Assembly: GCA_964452085.1 (NCBI GenBank)
Contig: CAYVKL010000003.1
Span: forward strand, 186,001 to 250,000
DNA length: 64,000 nucleotides
Direction of reading: 5' to 3'
From: Methanobacterium sp964452085
GTDB lineage: Archaea > Methanobacteriota > Methanobacteria > Methanobacteriales > Methanobacteriaceae
Shown: piece after piece, positions 47,427 to 59,447 of the stretch
Layout of the letters: the number at the start of each line of letters is the position of its first letter
Position numbering within the stretch: position 1 is the stretch's first letter
Made by a program: the position numbers and the translations under genes
Notes under the pieces: generated by a model
The model's database searches: none
The model's input: the letters and a program-made list of their open reading frames with translations, nothing else
What the model was told of the DNA's origin: nothing

Positions 47427-49205
47427 TTGAAAATTAGATCACCCATTGTATCTGTTCTGGGTCATGTGGACCACGGTAAAACCACTCTATTAGATTTTAT
47501 TAGAGGCAGTGCCATAGCCCAGAAAGAAGCAGGGGGAATAACTCAGCACATAGGAGCCACCGAAATCCCCATGGAAGTTATTGAAAACATCTGCGGGGCT
47601 TTCCTGGACAAACTGGAAATTAAAGAAACCCTTCCAGGCCTGTTCTTCATAGACACACCAGGCCACGAGGCTTTCACTACCCTTCGTAAGAGAGGTGGTG
47701 CTCTGGCTGACGTGGCCATACTGATGGTGGACTTAAACGAGGGATTCAAACCTCAAACCTATGAAGCTTTAAATATACTTAAAATGTACAAAACCCCATT
47801 TGTGGTAGCTGCCAATAAGATGGACAGGATATACGGTTGGCAAACCCATGAAGGAGAATCATTCTCCCAGACTTACAATAAACAACCAGCTAATGTGCAG
47901 AATGTTCTGGATAATCAGGTTTACGAATTGGTGGGAATACTTCACCAGGAAGGTTTTGAATCAGAACGCTTCGATCGGGTGGAGAACTTCGCCAGACAGG
48001 TAAGTATTATTCCCATTAGTGCCAGGAGCGGCGAGGGAATAGCAGAATTATTAACCATGCTCTTGGGACTGGCTCAACAGTACCTGAAAGAACAACTACA
48101 GATAGAAACAGATGCCCCGGCTAAAGGGACCATCCTTGAAGTCAAAGAAGAAGTTGGACTGGGAACCACAATTGATGCAGTTATATATGACGGTATAATC
48201 CGGCATAAAGACACTATTGTCTTAACCACCCCTGACGACGTCATTACCACCAAAATAAGATCTCTTCTTAAACCAAAAGCATTGGAAGAGATTAGAGACG
48301 CCAAAAAACGTTTCGAAAAAGTGGATGAAGTAGTTGCGGCTGCAGGTATTAAAATCGTTGCCCCTAACATTGACAATGTTATTTCAGGTTCCCCATTGCG
48401 TGTTGCAAGGGAAGACTTGGAAAAAGTCAAAGAAGACATCTTGCATGAAATAGAGGACATTAAAGTTGATACTGATGAACTAGGCGTCATTGTTAAAGCG
48501 GACACATTGGGATCCCTGGAAGCACTTGTAAACATGCTCCAGGAAATGGAAGTGCCCATAAGAGCCGCAGATATTGGTGATGTCTCTCGAAGAGATGTAG
48601 TAGATGCATCCATAGTGCAACAGGATGACGATCTCTACGGGGTTATAATTGCATTCAATGTTAAGGTATTGCCCTCAGCAGTAGAGGAAATTAAAACCAC
48701 AGAACTTAAAATATTTTCGGCCAATGTGATCTACCAGTTAACTGAAGATTACCAGGAATGGATAAATGCTGCTCGTGAGCGCCGGAAAAAAGAATGGTTT
48801 GACGCCATCATAAAGCCTGGTAAAATACGTATCATACCTAAACTAGTTTTCAGACAAAGTAAACCTGCAATAGCAGGGATTGAAGTTCTGGGAGGTAGTG
48901 TTAAAAAGGGTTGTGGTCTTTTAAGCGAAAATGGCCAGAGAGTAGGAACTGTAGAAAGCATGCAGGATAAGGGGGATAATTTACCCTCAATTTCCAAGGG
49001 GCAAAAAGTGGCCATGGCCATAAAAGACGGGGTTTTTGGACGTAATTTAGAGGAAGGGGATGTTTTATATGTAGACATTCCTGAAAAACATTACAAAGTC
49101 CTTGAATCCGAAATGAAATCTGATTTAAGTGAAGATGAAACAGAAATACTGCAAACAACTGTGGATATCAAAAGGAAAGAGGATCCAAAGTGGGGAATTT
49201 ACTAG
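47427..49205 (+). CDS. infB: Translation initiation factor aIF5B (IF-2 homologue)
   Basis: A 592-residue GTPase promoting ribosomal subunit joining. G motifs are GHVDHGKTTLLD near residue 11, DTPGHEAF, and NKMDRIYGW; the EF-Tu-like domain II, domain III and the C-terminal barrel (PGKIRIIPKLVFRQSKPAIAGIEVLGG) are complete. It is the short archaeal form without N-terminal extension, and no intein is present. The start is TTG behind GGAGGATAAC. Confidence 0.97.
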   Translation: MKIRSPIVSVLGHVDHGKTTLLDFIRGSAIAQKEAGGITQHIGATEIPMEVIENICGAFLDKLEIKETLPGLFFIDTPGHEAFTTLRKRGGALADVAILMVDLNEGFKPQTYEALNILKMYKTPFVVAANKMDRIYGWQTHEGESFSQTYNKQPANVQNVLDNQVYELVGILHQEGFESERFDRVENFARQVSIIPISARSGEGIAELLTMLLGLAQQYLKEQLQIETDAPAKGTILEVKEEVGLGTTIDAVIYDGIIRHKDTIVLTTPDDVITTKIRSLLKPKALEEIRDAKKRFEKVDEVVAAAGIKIVAPNIDNVISGSPLRVAREDLEKVKEDILHEIEDIKVDTDELGVIVKADTLGSLEALVNMLQEMEVPIRAADIGDVSRRDVVDASIVQQDDDLYGVIIAFNVKVLPSAVEEIKTTELKIFSANVIYQLTEDYQEWINAARERRKKEWFDAIIKPGKIRIIPKLVFRQSKPAIAGIEVLGGSVKKGCGLLSENGQRVGTVESMQDKGDNLPSISKGQKVAMAIKDGVFGRNLEEGDVLYVDIPEKHYKVLESEMKSDLSEDETEILQTTVDIKRKEDPKWGIY

Positions 49206-49306
49206 TAAGTCTAAAATTTAGTTATAATATTATTCAATCATCATTAATGATGGAAAACGATAAATAATATGAACATAAAACACCAAAAATAAGATGGAGG
49301 AGATAG

Positions 49307-49685
<379 letters not shown>

Positions 49686-49692
49686 GGGTAAT

Positions 49693-50913
<1,221 letters not shown>

Positions 50914-50930
<17 letters not shown>

Positions 50931-51314
50931 AGAGGCGGTCTTAGACGCAAATTTTTTATGATGGCTGCTCAGTTCCCACTGGATCTGGTGGAAGAACTGG
51001 AGCACACCCTACCGTCTTACCAGCTTTACATTCCTTCACCAGTTATGTACGAACTGGAGAAGATAAAAAAACGAAGTAAAGGTAAAAATAAAATAGCAGC
51101 TTCCATAGCTCTTAAAATAGCAAAATCCCCTCCCTTCAAAGTTAAAGAACTGGAACTTTCCAAGGGGGAAATGGTAGATGATGCTTTACTTCGTATTTCT
51201 AAGGTTTTATGCACCAATGATCGAGAGTTGAAAATTAAAGCTCGGAAAAAGGGAATTACTGTGGTTTATCTGCGCCAGAGAAGGTATCTGGCTGTTGATG
51301 GCCATGTAAAATAA
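50914..51314 (+). CDS. PIN-domain protein (FCF1/VapC9-like) read across a -1 frame change
   Basis: Starting from the ATG at 50914 (GGAGG ten bases upstream, overlapping eif2g), frame 0 reads a PIN beginning ending ...EAVLDANFL, then UGA at 50959. The rest of the domain continues in the -1 frame from 50958 to 51314 (MMAAQFPLDLVEELEHTLP..., LYIPSPVMYELEKI, DDALLRI, TNDRELKIKARKKGI). Joined, they form a full PIN nuclease domain of about 133 residues with all four acidic residues; the first Asp lies before the frame change. The junction is a U UUU UUA heptamer (50952-50958) in the correct phase. Either programmed -1 frameshifting or one T lost from a T7 run. Family members process rRNA or act as nucleases. 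Confidence 0.75.
50952..50999 (+). promoter_or_regulatory. Candidate -1 ribosomal frameshift signal
   Basis: Heptamer TTTTTTA at 50952-50958, read as T TTT TTA in frame 0, is followed at once by TGA. Eleven bases on, CAGTTC-CCAC (50970-50979) pairs with GTGG (50988-50991) and GAACTG (50994-50999), a 10-bp stem with a two-base bulge and eight-base loop. Slippery site plus stem is the standard -1 frameshift layout. Confidence 0.45.
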
Positions 51315-51423
51315 AATTAATTAGTGTTGAAAAAAATCATTAAACTCACCATAATTAAATAAAAAATTTAAAAATTCTATCAACCTTTCCAATAAGGTTG
51401 GTTTTGTGGAGGAATCAGGTAAT

Positions 51424-51945
51424 ATGAATCTCTGGAAGGACATAAAAACTGGGCCATCAGCTCCTGAAGTGGTATATGCAGTTATCGAAATACCCAAGGG
51501 GTCCCGAAACAAGTACGAATATGATAAAGACATGGAATCATTCGCCCTGGACCGGGTGCTTTACTCACCATTCCATTACCCGGCTGAGTATGGTATTATT
51601 CCTCAGACCCTATACGATGATGGAGACCCTACAGACATTATGGTAATCATGGACCAACCCACCTTCCCTGGATGCATAATAGAATCCAGACCAATTGGAA
51701 TGATGCGCATGATAGATGGCGGGGACCATGATGATAAGATACTGGCAGTGCCAGTTGAAGACCCTCGCTACAGGGATGTCAAAGATATTCAAGATGTACC
51801 CCAATCATTTCTGGATGAAGTAGCTCACTTCTTTGCAGAGTACAAAACATTGGAAGGAAAAGAAACCGAAATACTCGGATGGGAAAACGCATCAAAGGCC
51901 AAAGAAGCCATAGTTCACTCCATGAAACTTTACCAGGAGATTTAA
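51424..51945 (+). CDS. ppa: Inorganic pyrophosphatase
   Basis: A 173-residue soluble family I pyrophosphatase. Active-site segments: EIPKGSRNKYEYDKD, ALDRVLYSPFHYPAEYGIIPQT, and the metal-binding DDGDPTDIMVI with DGGDHDDKILAVP. It drives biosynthetic reactions by hydrolysing PPi. A GTG at 51406 would lengthen it by six residues, but its own GGAGG and the spacing favour the ATG at 51424. Confidence 0.97.
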   Translation: MNLWKDIKTGPSAPEVVYAVIEIPKGSRNKYEYDKDMESFALDRVLYSPFHYPAEYGIIPQTLYDDGDPTDIMVIMDQPTFPGCIIESRPIGMMRMIDGGDHDDKILAVPVEDPRYRDVKDIQDVPQSFLDEVAHFFAEYKTLEGKETEILGWENASKAKEAIVHSMKLYQEI

Positions 51946-51973
51946 TAATTAAAAAAAGTATAATTGAGGGATT

Positions 51974-52746
<773 letters not shown>

Positions 52747-52747
<1 letters not shown>

Positions 52748-53268
52748 TGTTAATACTTAACAAAGAATTTAGATCAGATTTTAAAAAACCCATTGGAGTG
52801 CTTTACCAATCCTTAGATGATGCTAAGGAATTTCTAAAATCGAAATACCCTGATGAATTGTTAATATCCGTGGGTGATGTAACCACCCAAAACTTGCAAA
52901 AATCAGGTTTAATCCCCCATCTAGGAATCATTGACAATGTGGTGGAACGAAAGCCATTGGCGGGGGAAAAACCAGTAGATTATGCGGTCTATGACTACGT
53001 GACCTTAAATGTTGAAAACCCCCCTGGAATCATAACCGATGAACTGCAGGAAACCATTAAAAAGGCTTTCAAATTAGTTAAAACCGGTTACCGGGTTATA
53101 ATCCTGGTTAATGGTGAAGAAGATTTAGCCACTATTCCAAGCATCTTAATGGCCCCATCCGGTTCCCTGGTATTATATGGACAACCTGGTGAGGGTTTAG
53201 TAGTTTGTGAAGTTGATAAAGTTATAAATAAAGTTAAAAAGTTGAAAGATAAATTAGAGGAGAGATAA
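52747..53268 (+). CDS. GTP-dependent dephospho-CoA kinase
   Basis: A 173-residue DUF359 protein, the archaeal enzyme shown to phosphorylate dephospho-CoA with GTP as the last step of coenzyme A synthesis. Typical segments are PIGVLYQSLDDAKEFL, ISVGDVTTQNL, LGIIDNVVERK, VNGEEDLATIPSILMAP and GSLVLYGQPGEGLV. The start is GTG overlapping the spt4 stop by one base. Location between transcription and ribosomal genes is typical of euryarchaea. Confidence 0.93.
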
Positions 53269-53270
53269 TT

Positions 53271-53579
<309 letters not shown>

Positions 53580-53643
53580 ATTTATTTGAATAGTCTATAA
53601 AAAATTTTATTGGATAGCCTATAAATTTCTTGGAGGATGAATC

Positions 53644-53808
53644 ATGAAGAAATTCGAACTATACGAAGTCAAAGATAATAAAATCATCCGTAAAAACCCT
53701 GAATGTGTACGTTGCTCCCATGGTATCTTCATGGCAGACCACGGAGACCGTTACGCATGTGGTAAATGCGGTTACACCCAATGGAAGGGTAAAGAAGGTA
53801 AAAAATAA
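53644..53808 (+). CDS. rps27ae: Ribosomal protein S27ae
   Basis: A 54-residue zinc-ribbon ribosomal protein: FELYEVKDNKIIRKNPECVRCSHGIFMADHGDRYACGKCGYTQW with two Cys pairs. In eukaryotes it is fused to ubiquitin; archaea encode the bare ribosomal part. CTTGGAGGATGAATC precedes the ATG. It closes the ribosomal/transcription cluster before argH. Confidence 0.96.
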   Translation: MKKFELYEVKDNKIIRKNPECVRCSHGIFMADHGDRYACGKCGYTQWKGKEGKK

Positions 53809-53849
53809 TATAAATTCCATTTTTTAATTAAATATAAAAGGTGTATTTC

Positions 53850-55253
53850 TTGAATCTCCGCTCGGGAAGACTCAAAGGGCATATGAGCCGTGAAGTGGCT
53901 GATTTTACATCTTCCCTGGAGTTCGACCGCCGTATATTTCAGGCAGATGTTCGGTGCAACCAGGCCCACACAACCATGCTCATGGAGCAAGGCATTGTTG
54001 CCAGTGATATTGGGGAAAAAATTCTCAATGCACTCTCTGAACTGGAAAAAGAGGGTATTGAAGCTCTGGATCTTAACCCTGCCGTTGAAGACATTCATAT
54101 GGCCGTGGAAAACTACGTAACCAGTAAAATCGGTCCTGATGCCGGTTTCATGCACACTGCCAAATCACGAAATGACCAGGTGGCAACCGACCTTAAAATA
54201 GCTTTAAAAGATGAAATTCGGGAAATACAACTGGAAATACTCATTTTTATTGAAATTATTCTCCAGATGGCTGAGGAAAACCTCAATACCATCATGGTAG
54301 CTTATACTCATTTGCAACACGCTCAACCCACTACTTTTGCCCATCATCTTCTTTCATACGCTCAAGCCCTGAAAAGGGATTATGGACGACTCCATGATGC
54401 ATATCAAAGAATGGATCTTTGCCCATTGGGGTCAGCTGCACTGACAACCACCAGTTTCCCCATAAACCGGGATAGAACTGCAGAACTTTTAGGATTCTCC
54501 GGACCCATGGAAAACTCCATAGATGGAGTTAGCAGCCGGGACTTTATAGCTGAAACTGTTTTTGCCCTGACCATGCTGGGAACCACCCTATCCAAGATTT
54601 CAGAAGAACTCATAATTTGGAGTACCTACGAGTTCCGTATGGTTGAACTGGCAGATGAATTCTCATCCACATCATCGATAATGCCTCAGAAAAAAAATCC
54701 CGATGTTGCAGAGATTGTTAGAGCTAAAACTGCAGTTTTAAACGGTGAACTGGTTACCATTCTCACCATTATTAAATCATTACCCCAAAGCTACAATCGA
54801 GACTTGCAGGAAGTTACACCCCACCTATGGAAATCAACAGACACTTTAAGATCTGCTTTGAAAATTACCACAGAAATGTTGGCATCTGCAGAATTTAAAG
54901 GTGTTCGAGGGGAAGAACTGGCTCGTTTAAACTTTTCTGCAGCCACTGAACTGGCTGATCTGATGGTGCGTGAAGGGGGATTACCATTTAGAACCGCCCA
55001 TCAAATAGTAGGAAGAGCAGTAACCATTGCCCTGGATAAAAACATGAAGGCTGAAGAAATTAACGCCCAGTTCCTGGATGAGGTTTCACAGGAAATAACT
55101 GGAAAAGTTCTGGGAATTGATGATTCAATTGTGAAAAAAGCTCTGGATCCTGTAGAAATAATTGAAAGCAGACAGGTAACTGGAGGACCCGCACCTTCCC
55201 AGGTTAAAAAGGCTATTGATAACTTGCAGAAATTCATTGCCCAGAATAGTTAA
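53850..55253 (+). CDS. argH: Argininosuccinate lyase
   Basis: A 467-residue member of the fumarase/aspartase superfamily releasing fumarate and arginine. The signature SSIMPQKKNPDVAEIVR is present, with AVEDIHMAVENYV, TAKSRNDQVATDLKI and TVGLTHLQHAQPTTF-like MVAYTHLQHAQPTTF. A GTG at 53841 could add three residues, but AAAGGTG lies there and the usual N terminus MNLRSGRLKGHM fits a TTG start at 53850. Confidence 0.96.
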   Translation: MNLRSGRLKGHMSREVADFTSSLEFDRRIFQADVRCNQAHTTMLMEQGIVASDIGEKILNALSELEKEGIEALDLNPAVEDIHMAVENYVTSKIGPDAGFMHTAKSRNDQVATDLKIALKDEIREIQLEILIFIEIILQMAEENLNTIMVAYTHLQHAQPTTFAHHLLSYAQALKRDYGRLHDAYQRMDLCPLGSAALTTTSFPINRDRTAELLGFSGPMENSIDGVSSRDFIAETVFALTMLGTTLSKISEELIIWSTYEFRMVELADEFSSTSSIMPQKKNPDVAEIVRAKTAVLNGELVTILTIIKSLPQSYNRDLQEVTPHLWKSTDTLRSALKITTEMLASAEFKGVRGEELARLNFSAATELADLMVREGGLPFRTAHQIVGRAVTIALDKNMKAEEINAQFLDEVSQEITGKVLGIDDSIVKKALDPVEIIESRQVTGGPAPSQVKKAIDNLQKFIAQNS

Positions 55254-55358
55254 TTATCTTGAATTTTTTTAATTCTTAAATTTTATTTAAAATGATTTTT
55301 AAAAAGATTTATTCAAAATAGAAATGTACTAAAATTAGAAAATCTTGCAGGAATTCAT

Positions 55359-55565
55359 TTATTCTTTGCTTTTTTCATTATTTTTTTGACTTTTGATCTT
55401 TTTTAAAAAATTTTCTCTAATATCTGCTGCCATTTCCCCATCTTCTATTATCACGGCCCCCTGATATCCACAGTCCCAACACTGCCATATAGACCACATC
55501 TGTGGATTAAGCCATTTAATATTCATGGAACCACAATTCGGGCAGAACTTAACTGATCTTTTCAT
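55359..55565 (-). CDS. Small zinc-ribbon protein
   Basis: A 68-residue protein with a single zinc ribbon: FCPNCGSMNIKWLNPQMWSIWQCWDCGYQG supplies two Cys pairs about 20 residues apart, followed by a charged Lys/Glu/Asn tail. Similar archaeal mini-proteins are uncharacterised. It is divergent from the DUF3096-like gene, only 53 bases apart, so the short spacer holds both promoters. Confidence 0.8.
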   Translation of the reverse strand: MKRSVKFCPNCGSMNIKWLNPQMWSIWQCWDCGYQGAVIIEDGEMAADIRENFLKKIKSQKNNEKSKE

Positions 55566-55584
55566 GATTAACCTTCCTTCACAA

Positions 55585-55596
55585 TATTTATATACA
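55585..55596 (+). promoter_or_regulatory. TATA box of DUF3096-like gene
   Basis: TATTTATATACA lies about 25-34 bases before the ATG at 55619. The usual TATA-to-start distance puts transcription start at or within a few bases of the ATG, so the mRNA is probably leaderless; no ribosome binding site is visible. Confidence 0.55.
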
Positions 55597-55618
55597 TTCT
55601 CTTACAAAAAATACTAAC

Positions 55619-55759
55619 ATGAAAGAAGACACTACACGTGAAGTTATTGCTATAGTTGCTATTATTTTAGGGGTTTTAATGCTTATTTACCCCCAGCTGG
55701 TGGGATACCTGGCAGGATTATTCCTGATCATCTACGGTATATTGGAATTAATTAAATAA
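55619..55759 (+). CDS. DUF3096-like small membrane protein
   Basis: A 46-residue protein with two hydrophobic helices separated by a Tyr-Pro turn: VIAIVAIILGVLMLIYPQLVGYLAGLFLIIYGILELI. The arrangement, a helix ending before YP and a second with a GxxLIIxGIL pattern, matches DUF3096/hdeD-like mini-proteins. It ends one base before the stop of the convergent PP-loop gene. Function unknown. Confidence 0.75.
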   Translation: MKEDTTREVIAIVAIILGVLMLIYPQLVGYLAGLFLIIYGILELIK

Positions 55760-55760
55760 A

Positions 55761-56819
55761 CTACAATATACCTTTTATTTGATTCAAAGCCTCACCAGGT
55801 TCCAGTACCCCAGCTCTGGTTTCTCTTAAAACCCTTTGGATAGAAAAACGCCTCATATGATGGTGTTTTTTATGTACTTCACCAATTAGAGGACATCCAT
55901 AACCACCTTTCTTTTCCACACCCAATTTACTAGCTATTTTTTTAACATCCCCTTTTTTAAGAGATAACAATGCAGGTAGGTTTATCCTTAGAATATTATT
56001 TTCAACTTGAAGGGATTGTGCCCCAGTAGAGAGAAGATCTCCATAGATCAGGAAAGGAAAATTATTATCAATAGTAAATTCAAAAATTGCTTCTTCAATG
56101 GTCTTGGAACACCTTCCACAAGGGTGAAAGGTTCCTTCCAGGGCACCACGAATAACTTCATCCATTTCTACTTTTATATAATGGTGTTCTACACCCAGTT
56201 TTTGGGTTAAGTTTTCCACACTTTCACGGAAATAACGGGGGAGAATTATGTCTCCAGGATTTACAGTGACTGCTATAGGGTTAAAACCCAGTTCTTTGGC
56301 AATAATCAGGGAAGAACTGCTGTCAACACCTCCAGATAATGCTACAACCGTTTGAAAATTAGGATTTTCGTGATTATTTAGAGAATTCGTTTCATCAGAC
56401 TTGACAATTGTTTCTGTGAAGTTTCTCAAAAGAGATTCCACATCATAAGGATTTTCTATACGCGCTTTTAGGAGATTTGATAAATTCAGGAGTGGTTCTT
56501 TCTCAGGGTAAGAGTATTTTAGAATTATTTTTTCTAATTTTTCTAGGGCAAGCTTCATTCTATAAATTGGGACAATGTAATCTGAGTAAGCTTCCACATG
56601 AATTGAATTTACTCCCATTTCTTCACGCAACCGTCCAACTACCCAACCACCTTTACCAATTACCACCGATTTCTCAGGTCGATCTGGAGTAATTATGAGG
56701 AGAGTATCAGAGTCCGGGTCAAAAATGATCTTAGAGATATCTACATCAACATCCTTATGACCTATATCTTTTCTTATTTTTAGAATTAGGGATATTATGT
56801 CTTTTTTTTCCATGTTCAA
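55761..56819 (-). CDS. KH-domain PP-loop ATP pyrophosphatase
   Basis: A 352-residue protein combining an N-terminal KH-like RNA-binding region (SVVIGKGGWVVGRLREEMG, GKGG at 55-58) with a PP-loop domain (LSGGVDSSSSLI, SGGVDS at 162-167). Two Cys sites, HPCGRCSK and GYGCPLIG, could bind metal or carry sulfur. The design suggests a tRNA-modifying or thiolating enzyme, but the exact reaction is not known to me. The start is either TTG at 56819 (GGAG nine bases upstream) or the ATG at 56813. Confidence 0.8.
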   Translation of the reverse strand: MNMEKKDIISLILKIRKDIGHKDVDVDISKIIFDPDSDTLLIITPDRPEKSVVIGKGGWVVGRLREEMGVNSIHVEAYSDYIVPIYRMKLALEKLEKIILKYSYPEKEPLLNLSNLLKARIENPYDVESLLRNFTETIVKSDETNSLNNHENPNFQTVVALSGGVDSSSSLIIAKELGFNPIAVTVNPGDIILPRYFRESVENLTQKLGVEHHYIKVEMDEVIRGALEGTFHPCGRCSKTIEEAIFEFTIDNNFPFLIYGDLLSTGAQSLQVENNILRINLPALLSLKKGDVKKIASKLGVEKKGGYGCPLIGEVHKKHHHMRRFSIQRVLRETRAGVLEPGEALNQIKGIL

Positions 56820-57285
56820 TGTTAACTTCTCCGAAATATTGATGAAATGAAATTTAATCCTGATAACTCATATCATGAAATTAGTCATTAAAATCATTTA
56901 TGAGATTAATCCTGATAAAATCATGTATAAATTACAGATAAAATTATCTGAGAATATTATTCAGGATACACTGCTATTCTATTCAATCAGGAATTTATGT
57001 TTTTAATGAGTACCTAAAACAAGTATTAATAGGTTCAGCTGATTAGGTGCAAAAACATCATTCATGAGGGAGGTAAATGCATTATAAAAACCTAAAAAGA
57101 TGGCGAAAAAAATAAAAAAACTTATCGAAATTTTTCTAAAACAGCATTTAATTTACCAGAAATATTTAAATTAAAAAATCTCAACAGAAAAAAATGATAA
57201 AATTAAAATCGTTTTATACATTACTTTATATGCTTTGAAAACAAAATTAAATTGCCTATTAGGCAAAAAATTGGAAGTGATAAGT
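56820..57285. other. Long spacer between PP-loop and TRAM genes
   Basis: About 465 AT-rich bases. A 12-codon ORF at 57077-57115 (MHYKNLKRWRKK) has a strong site GAGGGAGGTAA; otherwise nothing coding is supported. ACTTTATATGC near 57222-57232 is a likely TATA box for the TRAM gene. No tRNA-like or CRISPR-like pattern is present. Confidence 0.5.
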
Positions 57286-57507
57286 TTGTTTGGAAGTAGT
57301 TACAGTAATGATAAAGGTAATTCGTCTCCTATTAATGAAGGCGGAGAGTATGATGTGAAGATTGAAGATACCGGTAGAGACGGAGACGGAATTGCTCGTA
57401 TCGAAGGTTTTGTGGTTTTTGTTTCAGGCGCTAAAGTCGATGATGAAGTAAAAATTAGGATTAATTCTGTTAGAAGAAACTTCGCTTTTGCAGAAGTAGT
57501 TGAATAA
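57286..57507 (+). CDS. TRAM domain protein
   Basis: A 73-residue stand-alone TRAM protein, a beta-barrel RNA-binding module and RNA chaperone abundant in methanogens. The core is GGEYDVKIEDTGRDGDGIARIEGFVVFVSGAKVDDEVKIRINSVRRNFAFAEVVE. The N terminus MFGSSYSN matches the usual MFG start, so the TTG at 57286, seven or so bases after GGAAGTGAT, is chosen over the upstream TTG at 57235. Confidence 0.93.
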   Translation: MFGSSYSNDKGNSSPINEGGEYDVKIEDTGRDGDGIARIEGFVVFVSGAKVDDEVKIRINSVRRNFAFAEVVE

Positions 57508-57659
57508 ACCTTATAATTTAAATGAAAAAGAAAATATAAAAAATCCTGTGTAATAACAGGGTTAACTTTTCATTTTCATCAAATTATTCTTATTTTTGTA
57601 TTCTTTTCTGTATTAATTCATAATATTAGACTATTTTAGAAGTATTCAACTAATTTTTG

Positions 57660-57738
57660 ATATTCACTTATTATCCAAAGAATATTTACTTATTTTCAAA
57701 TATTTACTTATCATCCAGAAATATTCACTTATTTTCTA
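57660..57738. repeat. Four imperfect direct repeats in convergent spacer
   Basis: ATATTCACTTATTATCC, ATATTTACTTATTTTC, ATATTTACTTATCATCC and ATATTCACTTATTTTC start near 57660, 57682, 57700 and 57721, spaced 18-22 bases. They fill the spacer after the TRAM gene and run into the stop codon of the PEBP gene. Confidence 0.7.
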
Positions 57739-58199
57739 GTATACGTGCCCATAATCTGGCCTTCATCCATTATATGGTTTTCCATGGCATTTAGAAGTTC
57801 TTTTTTGGTTGCGCCGGGAGATAGGTCTAATTTAGTGTCCAGAGCATATATTTTAAAGAAATACCGATGCGTACCGCTTGGTGGGCATGGTCCACTGTAA
57901 CCAATGTTTCCCCAACCATTAGCACCCTGTAATGCACCATTTTCAAGTTCTTCCCTGGGCATCACCATCTCCGGTAATTCACTGGTTTCAGGAGGTAAAT
58001 TAAAAATCACCCAGTGAATCCAAGAACCCCTTGGTGCGTCGGGATCGTCACATATAAGAGCTATACTTCCCTTATCTGGTATTGATACATTTGAAACATC
58101 CCACTCCAGAGGAGGGGAAATATCAGCATCAACACAAGTATATCTTGGAGGTATAGGTTCTCCATCTTCAAACACAGGACTTTTAATCTTTATAACCAT
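57729..58199 (-). CDS. PEBP family protein (YbhB/YbcL type)
   Basis: A 156-residue phosphatidylethanolamine-binding-protein family member. Hallmarks are PPRYTCVDADISPPLEW, ALICDDPDAPRGSWIHWVIFNLPP with the Asp-Pro-Asp-Ala-Pro ligand site, and GYSGPCPPSGTHRYFFKIYALD. Bacterial and archaeal members are cytoplasmic with no settled function. AAAGGTGATTTA precedes the ATG. Confidence 0.93.
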   Translation of the reverse strand: MVIKIKSPVFEDGEPIPPRYTCVDADISPPLEWDVSNVSIPDKGSIALICDDPDAPRGSWIHWVIFNLPPETSELPEMVMPREELENGALQGANGWGNIGYSGPCPPSGTHRYFFKIYALDTKLDLSPGATKKELLNAMENHIMDEGQIMGTYTRK

Positions 58200-58448
58200 T
58201 AAATCACCTTTATAAGCCTTATTAATTTTTTCTTATAATTATATGGGAGGGCAAAGTACTTATAAGTGAAGTGGTTGGACAACACCCAGTTGAATGCTAA
58301 TTTTTACAATAAGGAACTCATGCCTATAGACAATCGTAACTAAATGTTGAACTTACCTATCATTAATTATTGTTTTCAAGGTGAACATCTTTAGGGTTAA
58401 GGGTTAGTCATATGCAAAAGATCGACAAACTTAAATATAATGGAGACT

Positions 58449-58679
<231 letters not shown>

Positions 58680-58836
58680 TCTTTTCTTTTTTTCTTTCAA
58701 TTCTTTTTTAAGGTTTTAAATCGAGTCTTTTTCTAACTAATTATCTTGGTTTTAATTGAAATTTCAAATATAATTCTCACTCTAATTTGAAAAAAGAAAA
58801 TATTCAAATTCTAATTTTAATGGATTCAAACTCTAA

Positions 58837-59208
58837 CTAACTTATTTGTGGAAAGTTTACAGGAACCCATTTTGCACCATCATATGCCCATATTCCCTGC
58901 CAAATTTGACCATTTGCTGTTTTTACGGTTATGTTAGCTGTGTTAGTGGTAGTGTAATTATAAAATGGTTGATATAACAGATTCATTGCACCAGGTGAAG
59001 TTTGATTCGGCTGGAATATAGGGTTGCCTGTAGTTTGCATGTAGGAAATGATATCACCATTGAGACGTTGATATTTATCCTGCGAACTGGCAATCTCTTG
59101 AGGCGATATCAAAATCTTCTCAGTAATTAACGATTGAGGGGAAGTACACCCTGATGACATTATAATAAGAACAAAAAGGCCGATTATTGCTAAAAACATT
59201 TTATTCAT
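58837..59208 (-). CDS. Putative lipoprotein
   Basis: A 123-residue protein with a hydrophobic N terminus (MFLAIIGLFVLIIM) and a lipobox-like SSGC ending at residue 21, suggesting membrane attachment at Cys21. The mature part is Asn/Thr/Gln-rich with several N-glycosylation sequons (NQTS, NYTT, NITV) and a Trp-containing end (GQIWQGIWAYDGAKWVPVNF). No family recognised. It is isolated, on the strand opposite to its neighbours. Confidence 0.72.
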   Translation of the reverse strand: MNKMFLAIIGLFVLIIMSSGCTSPQSLITEKILISPQEIASSQDKYQRLNGDIISYMQTTGNPIFQPNQTSPGAMNLLYQPFYNYTTTNTANITVKTANGQIWQGIWAYDGAKWVPVNFPQIS

Positions 59209-59447
59209 ATCTTACACCCCTTATTTAATTTATTTATTTTTTCTTGAATTAATGATTTACCATTATCTCACACCAAAATCTTTTTTATGCAAAGAGCAAA
59301 TACTAAAAATCTGCAACATATTTAATTCATGAAAGTTATATCTTAATTATTGATATATTTCTCTTAAATAAATGATAATTCCCATTTAAATATTCCATAT
59401 TTTAAATAATCCGAATAAAATTAACTATTATACAGGTTTTGATAATT

